From Adiantum capillus-veneris (lineage: Eukaryota; Streptophyta; Polypodiopsida; Polypodiales; Pteridaceae): a stretch of 64,000 bases of DNA. Position 1 is the stretch's first letter. Each line of letters starts with the position of its first letter. The notes beneath the pieces are model-generated. The model saw only the letters and a list, made by a program, of their open reading frames with translations, was not told where the DNA came from and did no database searches. The stretch lies in contig CM043958.1 of the NCBI GenBank assembly GCA_014529385.2, positions 89,985,025 through 90,049,024 of the forward strand, in the 5' to 3' direction. Positions 10,042 through 21,059 of this stretch are shown here, piece by piece. The translations under genes and the position numbers were made by a program.

Positions 10042-11570
10042 TGTAATGGAATTGGCCTATTAACTAGAGAGTAGTAGAAATTAGAGAGAGTACTTTTGTG
10101 AAATTACTTTGTGAGCATAGCGGGTGAACATAATTGATGGTAGCAATATAAACATAGCATTTAGTTAACTTCACATGAACAATACTTTTGCAAGAGAGAG
10201 AATTTAGAGAACATGACAACAGTTGAGGACCGGATTTATGTAGAGCCAATCCCCCCTCCTTTATGCATTTGTATTATGATTTCTTCCATCAAGAGAGACT
10301 TGTTACAATACAATCTTTGTGTTCCTTGTGACCTAAGTGATGCAATGAATATGGAAATCTTCATGGATCACAAGCATAACATAAACTTTGTGGAAAGCTT
10401 TACCTATCCCAAGCCTCAGTCCCAAGACCTCAAACACCTTCGAAGGTGGAGAGAGCTAGCAGGGAATGAGAGTAGGGAAGAGGAAGAAGAAACATTTCAT
10501 AGGAGAAAAAACTAGTTCCTCGCTTATCATCACTCTTCTTGCTAGCATACATAATAGCATAGTAATGAAGATGGAGAAGATGGCAAGCTTAACCATTGAA
10601 GCATGGCTCTTGGTTGGATTTGCATTCCGTGTAGGCTCTCAACCTCTCTACTTGCTTGGAGAAGTAGAGGGATCTCTTTCACTTTGCACTACACACAATG
10701 AGAGTGTGTGTGAGTGTGTGCGGGAGCATGCCCCTAGCTTCCTTGGTCAATCTGCCCTTGTAGCTCATGCTTGAAGCTCATTGGACCACTCCAGGCCTAG
10801 CCAATCACAAGCAGAGGGTAAATCAAATAACAAGGGTAGCCTTCGGACAAGTGTCTCCCTTTCCCCTTTGAGAGAGAGGACTTGATAAATGTAAAAAAAA
10901 TCAATTAAATCTTCTAAATTTTCATTGGACCCCTTGGGTGGCTAACCAATATTCTTTAGGCACACCATGAGGGCAACATGAGGAGGAACTTGACAAGTGT
11001 CCCTTTTGCTTTCTTTGTACCAAGCATCCCTTGTGTGAGTGTGTGTGTGTTCTCTCTCATCCCCCCTCTTGTAGGGCTCGCCCCCTCCTTGTAGGGATTA
11101 GTGTTGACTTTTGCACACCTCAAGACACTCAACTTTGGACCCAGTTCCCACCACAAGCTTGGCCCTTAAGCCCCTCAAGCTTGGGCCAAGCTCCTACCTC
11201 AAGTACAACCCTAGCATCTCAAGCATGACAAGCACCTCAAGCATCTCAGTCATCAAGCACCTCAAGAACCTTAGTCATCAAGCACGTCAAGCACCTCAAG
11301 CACCTTAAGCTTGGGCCGGGTTCCCACCTCAAGCTCAAGATCAAAGGACTTTTACACTAATTATTGCAAGTCTTCAATGAAACTAACCCTAAGGTCTTTA
11401 TGCTCCATTGGTTAGCCTTGCTCTTTGACAGACCATCTCTCATTTGGGCCCCTTTACGATTGGCCTCGTGTTGAGATAGATCTATAAGCACATGTCTATA
11501 TCTTAACCCTTGTTCCTGTTTATTCTCCCACATTAAATGATCAGTTTAATATGATAAAATCATTTAGGTT
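10042..11570 (-). mobile_element. Inverted LTR of gypsy family A, 5' tip missing
   Basis: The reverse complement matches the solo LTR at 6298-7907: TGTAATGG at 10042 corresponds to the LTR 3' end, and CATTTAGG at about 11561 to a point some 30 bp inside the LTR 5' end. The tip beyond it is replaced by the AT-rich dispersed repeat at 11571. It includes the reversed GCTTGAGGT minisatellite, the antisense ORF (here on the plus strand, 10213-10515) and TG-rich stretches near 10700 and 11035. No internal region is attached on either side. Confidence 0.8.
10213..10515 (+). other. Conserved antisense ORF in the A-family LTR (copy 2)
   Basis: 100 codons starting MTTVEDRIYVEP and ending in a Glu-rich tail (REEEEETFH). 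It aligns without gaps to the 100-codon copy at 44217-44519, with roughly a dozen substitutions by eye. No known domain; no promoter or splice signal identified. Confidence 0.3.
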
Positions 11571-11640
11571 TTTTTAGTGCATTTTGTTATTTTTTTTATT
11601 TTTTCAATAAACATGTCAAAAATTAATACTAAATAGCAAA
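11571..11640. repeat. AT-rich dispersed repeat
   Basis: The segment TTTTTTAGTGCATTTTGTTA and its continuation to ATTAATACT recur almost unchanged at about 60590-60655. At 11570 it replaces the tip of the A-family LTR, so the join is a breakpoint or the end of an inserted sequence. Confidence 0.6.
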
Positions 11641-13298
11641 GGAGCTCATATGGAAAAATTGAAGATACGCTGATGATCAGAAAGACAAGGTGGACGGGCA
11701 CAAAAAATTTCAATCAAATTAATAGATGGAAGCGGGAAGCCTAAATAAAGCGGCCAGACCTACTTTTGCAGAATTCTTGCAGAATGAGTTGCAAGAATCC
11801 AATTGGGAAAATTTTTGAGTCTAACTTAGATTTCATGGCCTAGTAGGACTAACAGGGAAATCTAGGGAAAAATTGTTTGGGAAGTCCAAGTATAGATACC
11901 CAAGGTAGGCTAAAATCATCTCATTTCAGCTTGTTGCCTTTGGAGAGAGAGCTCTTCGACCTTTTTCGAGCGCATTTTTCGGAGTCGACAATTGACTGTT
12001 TTCAGCGCCGCCTCACACGAGACATGAAAGGTAGCTAGTCTAAACCCCTAGAAAAAACCCTAGAATCTGAGCAGTGCACAAAGACCTACGACCAAAAATC
12101 GACCATAGCGGCCTGTCAGCTCAACCAAACCAGATGAGACTTGAGTTGTAGCATGCCCCAACATAATAGAACACTTCTATATCAACAGTTGACCATTCGG
12201 CAAGGGTCGAGGGAGTCCCAAGTAGAAAAGCTAGGTTTTTTACAGATGCCAAAATTGGATTCTGACTCCACAGACAGCTTGCATACGAGGTCTATACACA
12301 ATGTACATGGTTGGTTTCATAAAATGAATCAAGTCAATCTCTCGAAAAGCGGAAAATGGCTCGAAGACTACAAAGCATCAAATTTGACATAGGAGGTCAA
12401 AGTGACTCCAAATGGGCCAAAATTGGACGAGTTGCTTCACGACTAAGTTGCGGACAAGTCCATAGCCTTAAAAGTGACTAACCAACTCTACAGGCCATGT
12501 AGTCACAAAAATCGGTGATTTCAGAGTCGACAAAGCATTTTGCAAAATTTTGGCTTGAAAATTATATCATCACCTCACCTATCACTTGTACACACCTATC
12601 ACATGCCAAAATTCAAGTATGAGCCAAAATGATCAATTATAACTTGGAAAATTGCCAAAAAAACGCAAAGAAGTCCTTGCAAACCAATTTTTGAGTTATG
12701 AGCCACATGTTTTGATACAAATCACCTCATATCACATATACAAGGTCTACATCATGCCTAGAACCAAGTTGTACCAAAAAAGTTAATTTTAATGAAAAAG
12801 TTAATAATTATGATTATTTACTTTTTGGCCAAAATGGGGGAAATTTGCAACTTTGCCATCATGGGACCAAAGTACATGATGTCCTAAGCCCACTAACCAA
12901 GTTTGAACAAATTTGGAGCTCAAAATCTCAAAATTCCTTTACATCTACTGTTTCAAAGACCTAAAGCCTAAATCTGACACCATTCGCACCGTGTGCACTC
13001 AAATGAGCCCATATTTCACTCAAGGTATGTATTTGGTATATACTTCAAGCCTATAATGTCAAATTTGTAAAAAGTTGAAAAAATTACTCAGTTGTAATCA
13101 CGATTATTTACTTTTGTTGCAATTTTTGTTTTGACTTCATAATTTTGATCTTTACATGTTTTTATGCATCTATGCGTGTTCAAAAATTGATTTGAAGCAA
13201 ATTGGACTCAATTTGTCAGCAAGTTAGAGTGAAGGACACTTCAGAGAAGAATTTACCAAATTTGCTAACTTTGACACTCTATTCACTTCATAGGAGCC
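11641..13298 (+). other. Leader of element H with a possible intron
   Basis: No substantial reading frame. Two CCCTAGA/ACCCTAGAA phrases near 12040 and a GAGCGC-rich patch near 11960 precede long AT-rich DNA. A plausible donor AAG|GTATGT lies at 13023-13028 and an acceptor TTCACTTCATAG ends at about 13293, six bases before the ATG at 13299. This matches ORF I, whose gag-like frame also begins right after a splice-acceptor-like sequence. No 5' LTR matching the 3' LTR at 16798 was found. Confidence 0.35.
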
Positions 13299-13822
13299 AT
13301 GCAAGCTGCAGAGAAGGCCAAGAAGAGGGTCTCACGAAAAGGCGATGCTGCAAGAGCTACCACCGTACCAACAGAACTCCAGTTCAACCAAAACAGCCAG
13401 AGCGACCTATCTGTCAAAAGAAGGAGAACAACACCACAGTGTTCACAGGTAGATTCAAAAACGAAGAAGGACATCAGGAACTGCAACTTCTACCAAAAGA
13501 AGTTTATAATGTCGCTGCGAAGCCCGAGACAAAAGAAGCCAAAAGAAGGCTAGGGCTCAGAGAGTTTTACGAACAAGAGCCATGTAGAGTGGATTTTCAG
13601 AAAGCTTATGAGCTATTGTCCACAATGAAGGAAGATGGAACCGCCCAGATCTCTAACCAGCAAGGGAACAAGGTAGAAGTGGTCATTACAAAAGAGATAG
13701 TGATAGAAGCTCTCAAATTGCCGACAAAAGGAATGACCATGAGAGCAAGAGACAAAAAAACAGCTGGAACCTTCACTAAGGAAACCACTACTACAACATT
13801 TGCCGATCTCATCCGAAAATAG
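13202..13822 (+). pseudogene. Element H, gag-like N-terminal domain
   Basis: The second half of this frame aligns with ORF I (minus, 19.1-19.7 kb): RVDFQKAYELLSTMKEDG against RVDTQRVYEIANSIKKDG, then KVEVVITKEIVIEALKLP against KIEVVITPQIIANALGLQ, then ARLYHQHFHFLAKRPPRYT against CRLYNQYFHVCSKRPQKYT. The pattern resembles the putative plant transposon protein / gag-like domain found in plant non-autonomous retroelements. The likely start is the ATG at 13299, in a neighbouring frame directly after an acceptor-like site, which requires a frameshift before about 13480. A TAG at 13820 interrupts the domain, and the alignment continues past it in the same frame. Confidence 0.55.
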
Positions 13823-14376
13823 GTGGAAGAACCTGCAAGATTATACCACCAACACTTCCACTTCCTCGCCAAGAGACCCCCAAGGTACACGCAACCACTT
13901 TTAGACAAGTTCTCAAGTTGACAACCAGGCAACCTATAGACCACGCCCAGTACGTGTTGTCCACATTAAAAGGGACAAAGAAAGAGGGTAAGATAACATA
14001 TCTGGGAGCACCAGAGGTACTCACAAGAATTGCCTACCATGCTATTGGCATGATAGACAATTTGCCACCTGCCCCAGATCAGAACACATGGATCATGTCC
14101 GCACAACCATCCCCTCGAGCCACAAGATCTGCCAAAAGAACATACAAATCTGATGAAGAATCTTCCGAGAGCTCTCCCGAACGGCATAGCAGTGAAAGCT
14201 CCGACAATGAGGAAAGAAGAGCACGAATTGAGGAAATGAAAATAAAAGCAGTGGTAGCACATCAAGAGGAGCCACAACAAAAGCAGGCAAGGTTTGAGAA
14301 AGAAAAGCACTCCTACGAACGCAATCACCCCAAGCTCAAGGCAAGGACCCTACAAAGGTGGTACCCATTGAGCTGA
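13823..14376 (+). pseudogene. Element H, gag-like central domain
   Basis: Continuation of the H protein: QYVLSTLKGTKKEGKITYL and EVLTRIAYHAIGMIDNLPPA, then a Ser/Glu-rich segment (SDEESSESSPERHSSESS) and a charged helix. In ORF I the corresponding stretch follows the same RYT/KYT landmark. The region is hydrophilic after residue ~60, with no transmembrane segment and no zinc knuckle. Confidence 0.45.
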
Positions 14377-15845
14377 AAGGACCAAGAACAAAGCACCATG
14401 CTATGAAAGAGGCCGAAGACCCCACAGAGTTATTGGAAAGAATGTATCAAGAAGCAGAAGCATTGAAGCTGAAAGAAGCCCAAGAAGCAAAACAAAAAGA
14501 TAAAGAGGCGGCGGAGCAGCAAAAATAAGCAGAAGAAGCAATTGCACAAGGAGAATCCAAACATGAACAAGGTGACATTTCTCCCCGACCTTCTTCACCT
14601 GCTACAGAACAGCATGATCACCCCATAACAAGCTCACCACCATCACCAATAGATAGAACCACACAAGATGATCCCACAAAAGAAACAGAGCCTGAACAAA
14701 AAGAAGACACTACTCAGGAACAAGACAAAGCACAAGAACTAGAGCCGAAAAGGGCAGCAAGTCTTGCACCAGAGGAGTCCACAAAGTTTGAACAGGTAAA
14801 AGAATAGGAAACAGAAGAAAACCCTTCTACCTCCACGCAACACGAATCGACCAAGGCATACTTGAAGCCTCAAGGTGACAAAGAAGAAGAAGGCCAACCA
14901 CAGCCTCAAGGTCAAGAAAAACCAGCCGCCACAACACCACCAAAAAAATCACAAGACATCGTCGAGACGTCTAGGCACCTCACAAGAAATGAGGATTGGA
15001 AATCCAATGATGCGGTAATTCTGCAAGTCAGTGAATATGCAAGGCAAATGCAGGATATGACGAAAAGACTCCGAACAAGAGCAGTTAGCCGCAGCACAAA
15101 GTCTAAAGAATTGGAGATGGTGATTGTCGCTCTCTAAGGAGAGTTAGTAGACAGATTAAATAACAAGTGCAGGAATTGAAAGCTGAAGCTGAACAACACC
15201 AGCTAGCACAAGACAAGCAGCAAAAGGAGATAGAGGAGTCAGGTGAACTTCTCATGAAGTTGACAGATTCTTGCAAAGCCAAAGACGAACAGCTGACAGA
15301 GGTTACTAACGAACTTCTAACTACAACTCTATGAGTTCAGAAGATTCAAGTGCAGTTAAATGTAGCGAGTGCCTCCTTACAATATTCAAAACAGAGTATC
15401 AATGATCAGGCAACTTTTTTTGTGACAAATACGAGAAAATCCCACAGTTGCCTTGAACAAAGGGACAGATGAAGTGTACAAAGCACTAGAGAAAAAGAAC
15501 AAAGACCTAGAGCTAGAGCTAAAGCTTGAGTAGTTTCAGCGCAGAGACCTGGCCTTAATGAGGGTGCAACGAGAAGAAGAGCTGCTAAAAGAAATAGTCG
15601 AGCTTAAAAGAGTTAACCAGCTGCTGCTGAGAGATGGACAACAAGAAACGCATGAAGAAGCAGGAACTTCAGAACAGCTACATATAGATATCCCCTTAGT
15701 TTCTTTTTCTGAGATGGAAACACAGCCAACAAAAGGGCTAGGTGGCAAAGAGGATTTCAGAGTATCATTAACCGAAGCAGATGAAGTGCCAATGGTCCAG
15801 CTATCAAAAACTAAGGAAGATGCACTCAAAGAGAAGATTACCTAA
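14377..15845 (+). pseudogene. Element H, charged coiled-coil region
   Basis: Several frames interrupted by stops (for example TAA at 14526, TAG at 14806) encode Glu/Lys/Gln-rich sequence, PTEQ-rich linkers (ETEPEQKEDTTQEQDK) and heptad-like stretches (KDEQLTEVTNELLTT; QREEELLKEIVELKRVNQLL). ORF I has an equivalent coiled coil at 17.8-18.3 kb. Such a long coiled coil behind the gag-like head suggests a self-assembling structural protein, but this is inference. Confidence 0.4.
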
Positions 15846-15848
15846 TAG

Positions 15849-16526
15849 GTGGATGAGCAGTGGAAAGCAACGATGGATTGGGAGTTGAGAGTTCTTCACT
15901 CTGTCAATGTTACTCAACTCACTCCCAATCAAATCAATGCACAGTGGCATCAACAATCCCTGCCATATCCTTTGATAAAGGTGGAGTTGCTCCAAGTCAA
16001 AGAAATACTTTACAAAGACATGCAAGGAGAAGGCGCAGATGAAGACCACCTAAAGTGGAGGCTGAGCTGGTTGAACAAGAATCCAAGATACCTGATTCTG
16101 TTTACAAGAGCACATGCGGCACTTCAAAAGGATCCCACTTTTTGTCCTGTACCAAGAGTAAGGACCTGGCAAGCACATAAGGCAATAATAAAGTAGCGGC
16201 CAACATGGCTGAACTACCCAAGATTGCCAGCTCCAGAAAAGGGACCGCCGACAGAAGAATACATGGCGAAAACCCTAACGGGCACCATGGCATTCTTCAA
16301 AAGTCTACTTGATGTATCATGTGCGATGCTTTATAAAATCTGCCAAATGCTGCTCACCCGCATTGAAGTTTTCCTGAGCCAGAGCAAGCAGGAGCCCCAT
16401 GGATTTCTTTCCTTGAAGGTAATAAAGGTTTATGCTACGATCTCAGTGACCAACCTTCCGAAGAAGTCCTCTATGCTTCTACGCCCGCTACATGTTCTTA
16501 CCTTCTCATATTATGCTGGCGTTTGA
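15849..16526 (+). pseudogene. Element H, C-terminal domain
   Basis: Frames 15849-16196 and 16224-16526 carry a moderately hydrophobic C-terminal region (SLPYPLIKVELLQVKEIL; LTGTMAFFKSLLDVSCAMLY). It ends about 270 bp before the polypurine tract. I recognise no domain. No RT, RNase H or integrase motif occurs anywhere between 13.2 and 16.8 kb, so H had to rely on enzymes supplied in trans. Confidence 0.35.
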
Positions 16527-16780
16527 GGAAGCGTTCTACACAGGGTTCTTCACTTGGTGAACGAAGATTTTTGGGCCAGTGATCAGCAACCTAACTTCAA
16601 GATTTGTAGGCTACTCCGGAGTTGAGCTTAAAAATAGAGTCACTATGCATTTTTTGCAGGTGCCAGACAAAGAGCGAAAGATCAGATACGAAAAGGCTCT
16701 ACATGCACTTAAAGACCACCTCACCAGCCGTCAACCTGAAGACTATTTCAACCCATAAAGCTCTGTCAAGGGATGACATA

Positions 16781-16797
16781 GGCAAGGAGGGGGGGAA
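16781..16797 (+). promoter_or_regulatory. Polypurine tract of element H
   Basis: GGCAAGGAGGGGGGGAA directly followed by TGTTAGCAGC, the classic plus-strand priming site at the edge of a 3' LTR. Confidence 0.8.
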
Positions 16798-17260
16798 TGT
16801 TAGCAGCAAGCTAACTTGGATACCATTTTTTGAAGCTCTCATTATAAAAACACTTATTATTTTGATAAATTGGGAATATTGTGACTCCTATTTTTTGGAT
16901 AAACCTTGTAACTGATGAACCGGGGCTACAAGCTTCCAGATTGTATCAACCTGTCATTACCCATCTTTAGTTAGAGCTGCCAGATTATTAGTTTTGACCA
17001 CCAAAAACCTTGGCTAAGGTATAAAAGCCAATTTTTGTAAGTTAATTTCAAGTTTTGGATAATAAAATACACAACGTGAGCTAACAATGCTCACTTCTAT
17101 CCTTCTCGCACTTCCTACTCCCTTTCTGTTTGTCACATTGCAGTCGTATTTGTTGCATTGCAACAACCGCAAGTAAGAGCTCTACGCATTGACGTAAGCA
17201 TTTCAGAGTATTTCGTAGCTTTTGGTGTCCCCGATCCGTGGCCTAATTTCATCACAAGTA
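16798..17260 (+). repeat. 3' LTR of element H
   Basis: Starts TGTTAGCAGCAAGC right after the polypurine tract. It contains a TATA box (TATAAAAG at 17020-17027) and an AATAAAAT signal near 17060, as expected for LTR promoter and polyadenylation functions. The 3' boundary is not certain; a CA end somewhere before about 17260 is plausible. No second copy was seen in the window. Confidence 0.6.
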
Positions 17261-17269
17261 GAAATTTAC

Positions 17270-17530
17270 ACTTCAAAATCAAAAACTAAGTATAGGTGGG
17301 TATTGGGGCATGATTGCTAAGCATTTAGATGCATTCTGGGTCAAAAATGACTAGGTCAAAAATACACTACTGTTACTAATCATGATTTTTGCACTTGACC
17401 TAAAGTGGAATTTGAGACCATTGCTTATGTCTTATAAACTTGTCCTAGAAGTTTCATTATGTTTGGATGTCATTTGATGCTGTAACGAATGTGAGTTATT
17501 TGCCGATGAGCGATTGGCTTTTGGTGATTT
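17270..17530. other. Spacer between H and I
   Basis: AT-rich DNA in which I see no ORF, repeat or element boundary. Confidence 0.4.
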
Positions 17531-17533
17531 CGG

Positions 17534-19670
17534 TCATTTGAGTGTAGCTTGAGTTAGATACGAGTTGTTTGTTGTTTTCCGAGAGATTGACAACCTCTTG
17601 TAGCCTCTATGCACTAGTCGAGTCAGCTTCGTCCCATGGATTGACAATTTAATCGTGGTTCTCGCTAAATCTGCAATAAGATAGAGTGAGGTTAAACACC
17701 CGTCCCACATATGTGCATCGTCTGTCTTTGCTCCAGTCTCAACTGTCATTGAAGTGCTGCTATTTGATCTTCCAAGGCTTGTGTAGCCTGGCTTTCCGTT
17801 CATGTGCCAGCTCTGGCCACTCTTGGAGTTCCTCGCCAGTCTTTGTATGGTAGCTCTTAGAGTGCTAATTTTTCTTTGAGCTCCATTATCTCGTCACGAG
17901 CCGACTCTAGATCTTCTTTAGTTTGCTCCTTGCCCGCTTGTAGAGTTTTTATCTCTTTAGAGATCTCAGCTATTTGTAGAGTGAGGTTGTCTCTCTCTTC
18001 CTCAACTTCTTGCAACGCTTTTCGTTGACTTTCTTGTCCTTCTCGGTAGCTTTAGCTTTGTGCATATATCTTTGTAACTCGCTTTGCAAGGTGTCATACT
18101 CTCTTGTTAAATTTGCTTCTCTTGTGTTGAGCATACTATTTTCTTCTGCTAGAGTGAGGGTTCGGATTTGAACTCTATCAAGGAGTTGGTGTGCCACTCG
18201 CACATCATCTTCATTTTCCACCACTATGCTCCTTGTTGTGGATTGTTGCAGAGGTCCGACCATGGGGATTTGGTGGCCCATGCTTAGCAAGAAACCTGCT
18301 GGCGGAGGTTTTTATGGCCTTTCAAATGATCTCCCTTGAGGTACTGGTAGAGCCGGCCTCCATTCATGTATTTCTGACGGCAAGAGATCTGATTCATGTA
18401 TTCTAGTACGGGCAACTTGGGCCTGAAATCTCTCATTCGTCATTTCTTCTTTCTTTTCTTCTTCTTTCCTTGTTCTTGATGGGATGGTTGTGCCATATGC
18501 TGCTTGGGAGGATTCTGCAAGGGTGTAGCCCGCTTCAAGAAGATCCTTGCAGATCTATTGTCTTCCCTCTTTCATCAATGACACATGTTCAGGTGCCTTT
18601 TCAGGTTGGGATGTAGAGGGGTGAGGGCTTTGTATAGTTTCCGTGGTGGTAGGAGGAGACAATGGTGGCACTTTTGTCTTTTCTTCTGTTTTAGTCTCCT
18701 TCGTCTTCTCCTCTTCCTCTTTCTCTTTTTGATCCTCTTGAAATTCTGGCAATTATTTTAGTTTTTTCTTAATGTTTTGTATTTCTTCAGCGGTGAAGGG
18801 TTCTAGACTTTATTGCTCAATTACCTTTTTGGATTCTTCCTAAGCTTGTATATAGTGCTCGAGTGGTATTGAAGAGATGCCCCCGATCTTGGCTGGATCT
18901 GACACCCAGTATTCTTCAAGGTCGCCTTTTGATGCTTGCTCAACCTTGAATTGCTTGATCAATCTTTTGATGCGAGCCGCTTTTTGACTGTTGGTCTCCT
19001 TTGGATTTTCTTCCTTTGTCATCTTTGCTTTATCTTTCTTCTTTGGCGGCTCTTGTTCAATGTCTTCTAGAACCATCTCAAGCTTCACCTTAGTCGAGTT
19101 ATTATTGCAGGTACTTTGGGTTGTCCGTCCCCATTCCGACCACTTGCTCATGAAGATACTGAGTGTAGTGCACTTCTTTGGGTACACTACTCTTCAATGC
19201 CGAGTTGATGGTGGTGGCTACTGCATGTGGTGGTGTGGTGTACTTTTGAGGCCGCTTACTGCACACATGAAAGTATTGATTGTAGAGCCTGCAGATACTG
19301 GTTGCCCTTGGGTCAGGTAAGTCCTCAAAAGTCTGATTAATCTTCTTTTGAGAATAAACTTTGACTTTATCTCTTCTTTCTCTGATTGAGCTGCCTTCAT
19401 TTTGTAGCCCCAGAGCATTGGCAATGATTTGAGGGGTAATGACCACCTCTATCTTTTGTCCATCAAGAGTTGTAATCACAACTTTTCCATCTTTTTTAAT
19501 AGAATTGGCTATTTCATATACTCTTTGAGTATCCACTCTTGTTGGAGGATCCATGAAGAAGTTGTATAGATCAACTCGTTCTAGGTGGTCGAGGATGTCC
19601 TCCTTGCTGGCAAATTCATTAAGTTCTCTAGGGATCATGGGCACATCAAAATCTCTGCAATCAAACACAA
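17534..19670 (-). pseudogene. Gag-like ORF I (H-related)
   Basis: From 19670 downward: DFDVPMIPRELNEF, then the conserved RVDTQRVYEIANSIKKDG, IEVVITPQIIANALGL and CRLYNQYFHV blocks shared with element H. After frameshifts come a Lys/Glu-rich stretch (18.5-19.2 kb) and a long coiled coil (17.8-18.3 kb: LTREYDTLQSELQRYM, LTLQIAEISKEIKTLQ). Coding begins right after TTTGTGTTTGATTGCAG, a textbook plant splice acceptor, so the upstream residues in the open frame (FFIIFVF) are probably intron. It lies just downstream of pol element C in the same orientation; whether the two are one element is unresolved. No zinc knuckle and no pol motifs. Confidence 0.5.
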
Positions 19671-20064
19671 AAATAATGAAAAAAAATTTCCCTTTTTGCA
19701 CTTGTAAGCCTATCAGGTTTGCATTGATAATGCCTCCCTCCTTCCTAGTTGGATTCCTTCTGGACGATGGTGTATCACCCTAGGGTATGTGCTTTGCATA
19801 GAAACCAACATTGTGTTAATGTTGGCCATGTAATGCGGCCCTATATGCATACTCAGGCAATGCATGGAAAAATTGATGTTGTGCATGAGGAAGGTATAAG
19901 AACGATGCTTATTGGCATTTGATGTTGAGGTTTCCTGTGAAAGTATGACTGTTGTGAGAGCGGTGAAACAATAAGCTATCTAGTTTGGCTGCTTTGTCTT
20001 TGATAGATACCGGAGCCCGTGGAACCATTGGGTTGTGTGTCACTTTTGTAGTTGTGGCTGGCCT

Positions 20065-20665
20065 TCATTTAGGTGTCCAAATTGTAGTTTGACTGACACT
20101 CTTAGAAACCCAAATTTGCTTAACTTTGTGTATGATCGAACTAGGACATGCTTGTGGTTGTCTTTTCAAAGCTTGTACTGAAAGGAGTTCCTTTGGTTGT
20201 TGTTTTGGAATCCAAAGTTTTTCAAGCTTACTTTCGGCCATAAGTAATTGCTTTGGTGCCCATAATTGCGTAAGGATAAACTGTGGTTTCATCTTGCGAG
20301 TTGTAGTGGAATTCGGTTAAGAGATATTTATGAATCAACTTTGTTGAAACCTTGCAACTTGATGTTCTTTGATCCATATTTGCTTGGGCTTTGGCGGGCA
20401 GAGTAGGTGGGGGTTGTCGTGGTACCCTGTCGTGAATTCCCACGTAGTGTTTCTCACATGTTGAACTCTTGTCTTGGGGAAGAGTAGTTGCTATAATGAC
20501 CTTATTTGCTTGCTTTGTTGGTCTCTTTGGAATCCATTGTTGGACAATGGTTGTTTGTAAGGGTTGCTTGCCTTTATCCATAGAGTGCATCACTGATGGT
20601 TTTTTCTCAAGTAAAGTAGCAAAAGGAGCTTTTTGTTTTCCTGTTGTATTGGAGATTGAAATCAA
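20065..20665 (-). pseudogene. Element C, W-x-P-K tail
   Basis: Low-complexity Pro/Gln/Lys/Thr sequence carrying QQWIPKRP (about 20530), KLWIPKQQ (20210), QIWVSKSV (20112) and TIWTPK (20080). It lies downstream of PR2 and is spread over two frames. The spacing of the motifs is irregular. Equivalent tails occur in B, D and E. Confidence 0.55.
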
Positions 20666-20679
20666 GTTGTATATTATAC

Positions 20680-20930
20680 CTTCTCGGCCACGATTACCCT
20701 AGCAATAAAGGATGTTGTGTGGGCTTATCTTCTACCACATAAAACTTATGCGGATATAAATATTGGTTAATATGTACCAAGAGCACTGTCAAACCCGTTA
20801 CCTTGATTGAGTGCTCTGAATAACTGTGACGGTCTTGTTGTGTTGACTGTAATTGATTATCGAGTTGGAGCTCCTTGTAAAGGCTGTAGGAGAGCAGATT
20901 GCCTTGAGCACATGAATTAAGCACTTCCGT
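20680..20930 (-). pseudogene. Element C, second retropepsin-like domain (PR2)
   Basis: The frame contains LNSCAQGNLLSYSLYKEL, matching the flap-side start of retropepsins (a D[TS]GA..N.(L/I)S pattern), then HSIKVTG, HKFYVVEDKP and HPLLLG followed by a stop and SWPRRYN. The LLLG-x-[PS]W ending is the ILGRPW-type motif that closes gypsy proteases. The catalytic Asp-Ser/Thr-Gly is lost here (N-S-C). Its position after the integrase, not before RT, is the unusual point. Confidence 0.5.
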
Positions 20931-21059
20931 CGCTTAAAATTTATTGCATCTTAGTTTGACAGTAATTGTGGGATTCTGCATGGCATCGGCTTCAAAGTTT
21001 GTTCCTTTAATGGAATTAATCTTCAAAGGAGGCCCATGCTTTAGTTTCTGTCGAAGAAG

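Noticed and set aside
10466-11308. Plus and minus ORFs inside the inverted LTR
   Set aside because: They follow minisatellite and TG-rich parts of the LTR and are not kept open in other copies, unlike the antisense ORF at 10213.
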